From: Gemmatimonadota bacterium
GTDB taxonomy: Bacteria > Gemmatimonadota > Gemmatimonadetes > Gemmatimonadales > GWC2-71-9
Assembly: GCA_016880225.1 (NCBI GenBank)
Contig: JAEHDT010000089.1
Location: 1-5,253, forward strand
Direction: 5' to 3'
Length of the DNA stretch: 5,253 nucleotides
Shown: piece by piece, positions 1-5,253 of the stretch
How the letters are laid out: the number at the start of each line of letters is the position of its first letter
How positions within the stretch are numbered: position 1 is the stretch's first letter
Program-made: the position numbers and the translations under genes
The notes under the pieces: model-generated
Seen by the model: only the letters and a program-made list of their open reading frames with translations
The model's database searches: none
Told to the model about the DNA's origin: nothing

Positions 1-502
1 CCGGCGAAGTTCTCGATCGAGCGGATGGTGGCGGCGAGCACGAGCCCGAGCGCGCCCACCGCCAGGCTCGACAGCACGATCGCCCCGAGCGCGAGCAGCG
101 CCCCGCGCGGCGTGGGGACGAGATGCACGAGCGGAAGCAGAACGAGGGCGACCGCCATCGCCTGGATGGTGCCGAGCAGCGTGGCACCGAGCGCCTTGCC
201 GAGCGCGATCGTGCCGCGCCGGATCGGGGCGACCAGGACCATCCGCAGCACTCCGGCGTCGCGGTCGGTGACGGTGGACAGCGCCGCGAGCAGGGAGCCG
301 AACATCACGACCATCCCGAGCAGGCCCGGCGCCATGTAGACGCGGTAATCGATCTCGCTCCGCCCCGCGAACACGGCGGCGAACCCCGCGCCCGCGAACA
401 GCAGCCACACGAACGGACGCGCCAGACTCGAGGCCACGCGGCCCCGCTGGCGCAGAAACCGCACCAGCTCGCGGACCACGATCCCATACACGGCGCGCAC
501 GG

Positions 503-506
<4 letters not shown>
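1..506 (-). CDS. ABC-2 type transporter permease, partial (C-terminus beyond window)
   Basis: Membrane subunit of an ABC-2 family exporter; 168 residues are visible and the C-terminal part is cut off by the left edge. I translated it from a GTG at 506 that overlaps the stop of the ATPase gene (shared GTGA). GTGs at codons 3 and 6 are alternative starts. The first ~25 residues are basic and amphipathic (REL, RFLRQRGR), followed by hydrophobic segments at about 31-48, 58-78, 105-130 and 135-160. Between the second and third lies the ABC-2 signature region, TDRDAGVLRMVLVAPIRRG around residues 80-98, then LGKALGA. This matches the DrrB/NodJ-like family, in which six membrane spans and about 250 residues are usual. 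It should pair with the ATPase encoded directly upstream. The substrate cannot be read from the sequence; the pqq context suggests a link to PQQ or its periplasmic use (inference). Confidence 0.88.
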
Positions 507-1248
<742 letters not shown>

Positions 1249-1252
<4 letters not shown>

Positions 1253-2364
1253 CCTTTCGCCGCGAGCGCGCGCGACGCCGGCGCCGCGCGATACGTCAAC
1301 TCGGCGGGACGTTCCTCCGCGGCCTCGACTCGGGCGATGGCCTCATCGATCAAGTGGCGATGCGGGGACAGAGAGCACACCGGATCGGTCGCGCCGGCGT
1401 CACCCGCCACGAGAAACGCCTGGCAGCGGCAGCCCCCGAAGTCCTGGGCCTTGCGCGGGCACGAGCGGCACGGCTCAGGCATCCAGGCGTCGCCGCGGAA
1501 CCGGGTGAAGGCGTCGGAGTGCTCCCAGATCCAGCCCAGCGGGCGGTCGCGCACGTTTTCGAACGTGAGGGTGGTGATGCGTCCCGCCGCGTGACACGGC
1601 CAGACTTCGCCCGCCGGCGTCACCGTCATGTAGGCGCGCCCCCACCCGCCCATGCACGGCTTGGGGAATTGCCCGTGGTAGTCGGGCAGCACCCACACGA
1701 TCTCGAGCCTGGTGCCGAGGCGCGCCCGCTCGCGCAGCACCACCTGCCACGCCGCGTCGAGCTGGGCTTTGGTCGGCATGAGCGCGTCGCGGTTGTGCAG
1801 CGCCCAGCCGTAGAACTGCGTGTTGGCGAGCTCGATGCGCTCGGCGCCGAGCGACTCCGCGAGCCGGATGAGCCCCTCAACCTGGTGCAGGTTGCGGCGG
1901 TGCAGCACGGCGTTCACCGTGAGGGGAAAGCCCAGCTCTCGCGTGTAGTGATACGCGGCGATCTTGTCGCGGTACGACGCCGTTCCGGCGATCTCGTCCG
2001 AGAGCTCGGCGTCCGCCCCCTGAACGCTGATCTGCACGTGGTCGAGGCCGGCCTCTTTGAGCGCCGCCAGGCGCTCTTTGGTGAGCCGGTACGCCGAGGT
2101 GATGAGCGAGGTGTAGAGGCCGAGCCCGTGCGCCGTGCGTACCAGCTCTTCCAGGTCGGGGCGGAGCGTCGGCTCTCCGCCCGAGAGCCCGAGCTGCAGC
2201 ACGCCGAGCGCCTTCGCTTCGCGGAACACCCGGCACCACTGCTCGGTCGAGAGCTCGCGCTTGAAGCGCGCACCCGCAAAGTCGAGCGGGTTCGAGCAGT
2301 AGGGGCACTGCAAGGGGCACTTGTAGGTCAACTCCGCCAACAGCCACAGGGGCTTAAGGTCCAT
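1249..2364 (-). CDS. pqqE: PqqE, radical SAM peptide cyclase (PqqA glutamate-tyrosine crosslinking)
   Basis: Radical SAM/SPASM enzyme that joins Glu and Tyr side chains of PqqA by a carbon-carbon bond, the first committed step of PQQ synthesis; it acts on PqqA held by PqqD. The protein has 371 residues, close to the family's ~370-385. The radical SAM motif CxxxCxxC is at Cys16, Cys20 and Cys23, and the SAM-binding GGEP is at 62-65. The SPASM domain carries the expected auxiliary-cluster ligands: Cys237, Cys257, Cys299, Cys302, Asp308, Cys312, Cys314 and Cys330. The unusual Asp ligand known from PqqE is retained, so the enzyme looks fully functional. The ATG at 2364 lies inside the end of pqqD (11-base overlap), with an AAGGGA ribosome site about 10 bases upstream (2380-2375). 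The last ~20 residues are an Ala/Arg-rich tail of no evident function. Confidence 0.98.
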
Positions 2365-2632
2365 ACGTCACCAGTCCCTTGGCGGCGAGCCCCTCGAGAA
2401 ACGTCGCGACGTCGCGCTCGAGCCCGCCGGTCGCGTAGAGCCGCTCGAGCGTCGCCACGATCTCAGCGAGCGAGCGCGTCCCGTCGCACAGCTCGAGGAT
2501 CGCCACTCCGGTCGCGTTCAACGCGACCAGTCCCTCCGGATAGAGCAGCACGTCGCGCCCGCGCACGTCGTCGTGCTGGAGCCGCGCCTTGGGGTGGAGC
2601 CGCGGGACGGTCACGGCGCCCGTCGAGCTCAC
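2354..2632 (-). CDS. pqqD: PqqD, PqqA-binding peptide chaperone
   Basis: Small chaperone (92 residues; the family is about 90) that binds the PqqA peptide and delivers it to PqqE. It has the RiPP recognition element fold. Family-typical stretches are LLYPEGLVALN at 29-39 and ILELCDGTRSLAEI at 45-58, followed by a helical C-terminus ending GLVTYGP. The reading frame stays open far upstream, antisense to nothing and out of frame within pqqC, but only the last 92 codons resemble PqqD. I chose the GTG at 2632, which shares GTGA with the pqqC stop; this gives the usual N-terminus just before the PRLHPKARLQ segment. A GTG at codon 7 is a possible alternative. No strong ribosome site precedes it, so translation probably depends on coupling to pqqC. 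It is a free-standing gene here, not fused to pqqC as in some methylotrophs. Confidence 0.96.
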   Translation of the reverse strand: MSSTGAVTVPRLHPKARLQHDDVRGRDVLLYPEGLVALNATGVAILELCDGTRSLAEIVATLERLYATGGLERDVATFLEGLAAKGLVTYGP

Positions 2633-3369
2633 GCCCTGCCGCCGGTTCCCGGGAGCGGCCCTCGCTCCACCGCGTCGAGCAGACACCACAGCACGTCGCA
2701 CTTGAATTCGAGCGCCGTCACCGCGCGCTCCTGCTCCTCGCGGCTCCGCAACCGCTCCGTCACGAGGCTGAGCGCGTACTCCGCGTCGCGCGGCGCCTGA
2801 GTGAGCCGGTTCCGGAAGTACTGCAGCCCCGCGGGATCGATCCACTTGTAGTGGGCGAGCATGGCCGCGAGGCGCTCCTTGACGATGAGCGGAGCGAACA
2901 TCTCGGTGAGCGACGACGCGGCCGCCTCGAGCCACGGCTTGGTGCGGCAGAAGTTGACGTACGCGTCCACCGCGAACCGCACGCCGGGGAGCAGCAGCCG
3001 CTGCGCCTCGAGGTCGTCGCGGGCCACCCCCATCGCCTCGCCCAGACGCAGCCAGGCCTCGATGCCGCCCTCTTCGCCGGGCCGCCCGTCGTGGTCGATG
3101 ATCCGTTGGATCCACTGCTGGCGCACCTCGCGCTCGGGGCAACGAGACAGGATGAGCGCATCCTTCACGGGGATGTTGATCTGATAGTAGAACCGGTTCG
3201 CCACCCAGAGCTGCAGCTCGGCGCGCGACAGCTCGCCCCCGTGCATGCGCTGATTGAAGGGGTGGAGATGGTGGTAGCGGCGCTCCAGCACGGCGCGCAG
3301 CCGGCCGACGAACTCCTGTTTCGACCACGGCCCATCATCGCGCGTGGCGCGCGAGGCAGCCGCGGTCAC
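2629..3369 (-). CDS. pqqC: PqqC, pyrroloquinoline-quinone synthase
   Basis: Cofactor-free oxidase that performs the last step of PQQ synthesis, ring closure and multi-electron oxidation of AHQQ with O2. It has 246 residues and the all-helical PqqC/TenA-like fold. Compared from memory with the Klebsiella enzyme at a constant offset of 9, the active-site residues are present: Tyr32, His33, His93 (in IIDHDG), Tyr137, Glu156, Arg166, Tyr184, Arg188 and Lys223 (in LEFKCDVLW). The position of Klebsiella His154 is Val163 here. Conserved blocks include WVANRFYYQ (55-63), GEEGGIEAWLRLGEA (98-112) and LPGVRFAVDAY (127-137). The GTG start at 3369 shares GTGA with the pqqB stop, giving the expected N-terminal length. 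The gene overlaps pqqD downstream in the same way. Confidence 0.98.
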   Translation of the reverse strand: MTAAASRATRDDGPWSKQEFVGRLRAVLERRYHHLHPFNQRMHGGELSRAELQLWVANRFYYQINIPVKDALILSRCPEREVRQQWIQRIIDHDGRPGEEGGIEAWLRLGEAMGVARDDLEAQRLLLPGVRFAVDAYVNFCRTKPWLEAAASSLTEMFAPLIVKERLAAMLAHYKWIDPAGLQYFRNRLTQAPRDAEYALSLVTERLRSREEQERAVTALEFKCDVLWCLLDAVERGPLPGTGGRA

Positions 3370-4271
3370 AGCTCGAACTCCATGGCGTCCTCTCCTACCG
3401 CGATCCCGGCAGCCTCGACGCTCGCCCGCTCGGCCGAGCCCGAGCAGAGGATCGGGTTCGTGTTGTTGATGTGCACCAGCACCGTGCGCTTGGCGCCGAC
3501 CCCGGGCAACCGCTCGAGGCTTCCGCCCGGGCCGCCCACCGGCACGTGGCCCATGGCGCGCGCCGTCGGCGCCTCCACTCCCGCACTCCGCAACTCGTCG
3601 TCAGACCAGAATGTGCCGTCGAACAACAGGAGATCGGCGCCGCTCGCGACGCGACGGACAGCGTCATCTACCGCCCCGGCCGTCGGCACGTAGGCGAACG
3701 TGCCGCCGCTCTTCTCGTCGGTGATCCGCAGGCCGACGTCGAACGTCGCGCGGGAGGCGGCACGCGCATAGCGCGGCGGGCGGCGCGCCACGGCCACCAC
3801 AGAGCAGCACAGGCCGAGCGGCGCCCCGCTGCCGTCCGCGAGCGCGACGCGGCGATCCTCCTCGAGCGCGCGAGGCTCGACGCCGGCGTACGCCGAGAGC
3901 ACGCGGTACAGCGGCCAATCGTCGCCGAGCAACGCGGTCACGCCCGCCGGGGCATACACCGGCAGCCGGCTGGCGCTCTCGCGTAAGAGTAGCAGGCCGA
4001 GCGTGTGATCGATCTCGCCGTCGGTGAGGACCACCGCGCCGATCGGGGTGCCGCGCGGCCCGCGGGGCCAAAGCTCGCGGTGCCGGGCGAGCTGCGTGCG
4101 CAAGTCGGGCGACGCGTTGACGAGCACCCATCGCTGGCCGTCGGCGCTCACGGCGACGGACGACTGGGTCCGGTCGCGGCCGTCCCGCCGGGCAGCGGTA
4201 CAGTTCGGGCAGCCGCAGTTCCACTGCGGCAGTCCGCCACCCGCCGCCGAGCCGAGGATGATCACGTGCAT
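3366..4271 (-). CDS. pqqB: PqqB, metallo-beta-lactamase-fold PQQ biosynthesis protein
   Basis: Metallo-beta-lactamase-fold protein of the PQQ pathway. It was once thought to be a carrier and is now assigned an iron-dependent hydroxylase role on the excised Glu-Tyr intermediate. From the ATG at 4271 it has 301 residues, matching the family. The N-terminus MHVIILGSAAGGGLPQWNC is the usual PqqB start, followed by zinc-binding Cys19, Cys21 and Cys24. The altered metal motif TDGEIDH is at 83-89, where classical members have HxHxDH. GHVP (241-244) and the diagnostic HINNTNP (267-273) follow. The frame is open to another ATG at 4310, which would add 13 residues (MEGPGDEPGPFVH) encoded across the intergenic hairpin. 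I prefer 4271 on family alignment, although no clear ribosome site sits next to it. The stop overlaps the pqqC start by 4 bases. Confidence 0.97.
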   Translation of the reverse strand: MHVIILGSAAGGGLPQWNCGCPNCTAARRDGRDRTQSSVAVSADGQRWVLVNASPDLRTQLARHRELWPRGPRGTPIGAVVLTDGEIDHTLGLLLLRESASRLPVYAPAGVTALLGDDWPLYRVLSAYAGVEPRALEEDRRVALADGSGAPLGLCCSVVAVARRPPRYARAASRATFDVGLRITDEKSGGTFAYVPTAGAVDDAVRRVASGADLLLFDGTFWSDDELRSAGVEAPTARAMGHVPVGGPGGSLERLPGVGAKRTVLVHINNTNPILCSGSAERASVEAAGIAVGEDAMEFEL

Positions 4272-4280
4272 GTGTACGAA

Positions 4281-4305
4281 GGGGCCGGGTTCGTCACCCG
4301 GCCCC
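4281..4305 (-). promoter_or_regulatory. pqqA-pqqB intergenic stem-loop (attenuator or processing hairpin)
   Basis: A perfect inverted repeat: a 10-base arm GGGGCCGGGT, a 5-base loop GACGA, and the exact complementary arm (minus strand). Nine of the ten pairs are G-C or flanked by G-C, so it should be very stable in RNA. It begins 23 bases after the pqqA stop and ends 9 bases before the preferred pqqB ATG. Only two U residues follow it, so it is not a textbook intrinsic terminator. It could weaken readthrough, protect the pqqA message from 3' decay, or hide the GGAGGGG sequence overlapping its 5' arm. Differential expression of pqqA over pqqB is known in other PQQ producers; its mechanism here is inference. 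Confidence 0.75.
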
Positions 4306-4328
4306 TCCATTCACGCTACCGGCGTCGC

Positions 4329-4403
4329 TCAGGCGTTGCCGGCGTAGGCGCCGACTTCCATGCCCAGCTCCACGACCTCGGCTTCGGGCTTCGTCCACGA
4401 CAT
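4329..4403 (-). CDS. pqqA: PqqA, PQQ precursor peptide
   Basis: The 24-residue ribosomal peptide from which PQQ is built: MSWTKPEAEVVELGMEVGAY followed by AGNA. Glu16 and Tyr20 have the conserved ExxxY spacing and are the atoms donors that PqqE crosslinks. WTKP near the N-terminus and GMEV before the Tyr are typical of PqqA, and the numbering matches that of the Methylorubrum peptide. The tail after Tyr20 is only four residues. A strong ribosome site AGGAGGA (4417-4411) lies 7 bases before the ATG. It is the first gene after the sigma54-type promoter and is followed by the stem-loop and pqqB. A longer overlapping frame on this strand and one on the opposite strand cover the same bases but show no protein family character. 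Confidence 0.96.
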   Translation of the reverse strand: MSWTKPEAEVVELGMEVGAYAGNA

Positions 4404-4410
4404 GTCTCGG

Positions 4411-4417
4411 TCCTCCT
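4411..4417 (-). promoter_or_regulatory. pqqA ribosome binding site
   Basis: AGGAGGA on the minus strand, 7 bases upstream of the pqqA ATG. It is the strongest Shine-Dalgarno sequence in the window, whereas the downstream genes rely on overlaps or weak sites. That fits high translation of the precursor peptide. A TCCTC 18 bases upstream of it could pair with it (see the leader hairpin). Confidence 0.85.
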
Positions 4418-4440
4418 GAAGTGGTGGTCGACCACGAGGA
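4411..4440 (-). promoter_or_regulatory. pqqA leader: palindrome and possible ribosome-site-sequestering hairpin
   Basis: The leader contains the 12-base perfect palindrome GTGGTCGACCAC (4435-4424). Immediately before it, TCCTC (4440-4436) is complementary to GAGGA inside the ribosome site (4415-4411). The RNA can thus form a two-tier hairpin: an inner GTGG/CCAC stem with a UCGA loop and an outer stem that covers the ribosome site. The palindrome could equally be a protein operator just downstream of the transcription start. No riboswitch class is recognised. Confidence 0.4.
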
Positions 4441-4455
4441 ATCGTTGACGTGTAC

Positions 4456-4471
4456 GGCAGGAGCCGTGCCA
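4456..4471 (-). promoter_or_regulatory. sigma54 (-24/-12) promoter of the pqq operon
   Basis: Minus strand TGGCAC-N5-CTGCC, to be compared with the consensus TGGCAC-N5-TTGCA/T. The invariant GG (4470-4469) and GC (4458-4457) are exactly 10 bases apart as RpoN requires, and the whole -24 hexamer matches. Counting 12 bases on, transcription should begin near the A at 4445. That leaves a leader of about 42 bases before the pqqA ATG with the ribosome site inside it. The gene immediately upstream encodes a sigma54 activator, which strongly supports the call. The -12 element departs from consensus at its first and last bases. Confidence 0.75.
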
Positions 4472-4526
4472 CCCACAGCGCATGGGATGGAGTGTGCTAA
4501 CTCTCTCGGTCGCTGACGCTTGAGAT

Positions 4527-4545
4527 GCTGCCCTTGGACGGCAGC
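4527..4545 (-). promoter_or_regulatory. inverted repeat GCTGCC-N7-GGCAGC between the regulator and pqqA
   Basis: A perfect 6-base inverted repeat with a 7-base spacer, centred about 91 bases upstream of the predicted transcription start. It could be a weak transcription terminator for the regulator gene, although no T-run follows, or a binding site for the sigma54 activator. The rest of the 4582-4404 gap apart from the listed elements shows nothing I can name. Confidence 0.35.
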
Positions 4546-4567
4546 CGCGGGCCGAAGCGGGGGTTTT

Positions 4568-4582
4568 CACCCACTTTGGGTG
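4568..4582 (-). promoter_or_regulatory. dyad CACCCA-N3-TGGGTG, candidate enhancer site for the sigma54 activator
   Basis: A perfect 6-base dyad with a 3-base centre, starting right after the TAA of the regulator. Its centre (4575) lies about 130 bases upstream of the predicted start at 4445, within the usual range for activators that reach RpoN by looping. The same TGGGTG half-site recurs at 4596-4591, inside the last codons of the regulator gene, and at 4475-4470, abutting the -24 element. It could alternatively be a small hairpin, but the A-rich rather than T-rich flank argues against a terminator for the minus strand. Confidence 0.45.
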
Positions 4583-5253
4583 TTATCCCCCACCCAGACC
4601 GAACTTCTTCAAGCGGTAGCGCAACGTGTCCCGAGAGATGCCGAGGCGCTGCGCCGCCTTGGTCTGGTTGCCGCCGGCTTCTCGCATAGCCCGCTCGATC
4701 ATCCCCTTCTCCCACTGCGCCAGGTCGACCCCCTGCGGCGGCAGGGCAGGCGCGCCTGCCGCGGGCGCGGCCGCCGCTTCGGGCTCAGGCGCTGCGGTGT
4801 GGTCCGGACTGGTGAGCGAGAGGTGCTCGACGTCGAGCGTAGGCCCCCGACTCCACAACACGGCGCGCTCGATGACGTGGCTCAGCTCCCGCACGTTCCC
4901 CGGCCAGGGATACGCGAGCATCAGCTCGCGCGCCGGCGCGCTGATCTCGCGCACCGCCTTCCCGTACCGGACGTTGAAGGTCCGCAGGTAATGCGCCGCG
5001 AGCAGCAGCACGTCCTCGCCGCGCTGGCGCAGGGGCGGCACGTGCAGCACGATCACGGCCAGGCGGAAGTACAGATCCTTGCGGAACCGCTCCTCGCGCA
5101 CCTCGCGCTCCAGATCGCGATTAGTGGCGGCGATGATGCGGACGTCGATCTTGCGCTCGCGCACGCTGCCGACGCGGCGCACCGCCCGCTCCTCGATGGC
5201 GCGCAGCAGCTTGCCCTGCACCGCGAGGTCCACATCGCCGATCTCGTCGAGGA
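4583..5253 (-). CDS. sigma54-dependent transcriptional activator, NtrC family, partial (N-terminus beyond window)
   Basis: C-terminal 222 residues of a bacterial enhancer-binding protein that uses ATP to open RpoN promoters. The frame enters from the right edge at the Walker B motif LDEIGD (visible residues 1-6). It continues through sensor I AATNRDL (41-47), the arginine-finger region FRKDLYFRL (56-64), PLRQRGED (73-80) and sensor II WPGNVREL (116-123). An Ala/Pro-rich linker (about 153-173) leads to a Fis-type helix-turn-helix DNA-binding domain at the C-terminus (GGNQTKAAQRLGISRDTLRYRLKKFGL, 193-219). Walker A, the GAFTGA loop and any sensory domain lie outside the window, so a receiver-domain response regulator cannot be told from a PAS or GAF type. 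It sits 179 bases upstream of pqqA in the same direction, separated by a sigma54-type promoter, so it is the likely regulator of this operon (inference). Confidence 0.95.
   Translation of the reverse strand, partial: LDEIGDVDLAVQGKLLRAIEERAVRRVGSVRERKIDVRIIAATNRDLEREVREERFRKDLYFRLAVIVLHVPPLRQRGEDVLLLAAHYLRTFNVRYGKAVREISAPARELMLAYPWPGNVRELSHVIERAVLWSRGPTLDVEHLSLTSPDHTAAPEPEAAAAPAAGAPALPPQGVDLAQWEKGMIERAMREAGGNQTKAAQRLGISRDTLRYRLKKFGLGGG

Noticed and set aside
2633..3328. Upstream extension of the pqqD frame to a 324-residue protein
   Set aside because: This part is in a different frame from pqqC on the same strand and reads as low-complexity Arg/Ala/Gly. Only the last 92 codons, from the GTG overlapping the pqqC stop, resemble PqqD.
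1354..3693. A 779-codon open frame on the plus strand
   Set aside because: It lies antisense across pqqE, pqqD, pqqC and part of pqqB, all of which have clear family motifs. Long antisense open frames are expected in very GC-rich coding DNA, and the translation is Arg/Ala/His-rich with no recognisable domain.
4272..4310. N-terminal 13-residue extension of PqqB from the ATG at 4310
   Set aside because: Known PqqB proteins begin at the MHVxxLGSAAGGG-like sequence, so I kept the start at 4271. The extension is retained only as an open question in the findings.
4005..4448. A 147-codon plus-strand frame spanning pqqA and the start of pqqB
   Set aside because: It is antisense to recognised genes and to the promoter region, and lacks family motifs.
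4294..4476. A 60-codon minus-strand frame covering pqqA
   Set aside because: It is out of frame with the PqqA peptide and shows no protein character, whereas the 24-residue frame has the strong ribosome site and the conserved Glu/Tyr pair.
4568..4582. CACCCA-N3-TGGGTG as an intrinsic terminator of the regulator gene
   Set aside because: The stem is only 6 bp with a 3-base loop, and the downstream flank on the minus strand is A-rich rather than T-rich. The spacing to the sigma54 promoter makes a binding site more likely.

Overview
The window carries a nearly complete pyrroloquinoline quinone (PQQ) biosynthesis operon. Every supported gene is on the minus strand, so transcription runs from high to low coordinates. 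The DNA is very GC-rich. A sigma54 activator next to a sigma54-type promoter points to a Gram-negative-type bacterium rather than an actinobacterium. A high-GC proteobacterium, or a gemmatimonadote, acidobacteriote or rokubacterium-like lineage, would fit, but the sequence alone does not decide the phylum.

Layout in order of transcription: (1) 5253-4583, the C-terminal part of a sigma54-dependent activator of the NtrC family, with its N-terminus outside the window. (2) 4582-4404, a 179-base control region. It holds a good sigma54 -24/-12 promoter (GG-N10-GC), two dyads upstream of it at spacings typical of activator sites, and a leader that can fold over the pqqA ribosome binding site. (3) pqqA (4403-4329), the 24-residue precursor peptide with the Glu16/Tyr20 pair; it is easily missed because it is so short. 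(4) A perfect 10-bp stem-loop between pqqA and pqqB. (5) pqqB, pqqC, pqqD and pqqE, the last three joined to the gene before them by overlaps of 4, 4 and 11 bases. (6) An ABC-2 type exporter: an ATPase overlapping pqqE by 4 bases, and a permease overlapping the ATPase by 4 bases and running off the left edge of the window.

How the genes work together: PqqD presents PqqA to the radical SAM enzyme PqqE, which links the Glu and Tyr side chains. A protease not seen in this window trims the peptide, PqqB hydroxylates the excised Glu-Tyr product, and PqqC carries out the final ring closure and oxidation. PQQ is made in the cytoplasm but used by periplasmic dehydrogenases. The coupled ABC exporter is therefore a candidate for moving PQQ or an intermediate, or for a role with a PQQ-dependent dehydrogenase; this is inference. 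No pqqF/pqqG protease gene, RNA gene, mobile element or CRISPR array is visible.

The most notable points are the likely sigma54 control of pqqA with the activator gene alongside, the pqqA-pqqB hairpin placed where it could set the peptide-to-enzyme ratio, and the translationally coupled exporter at the end of the operon.
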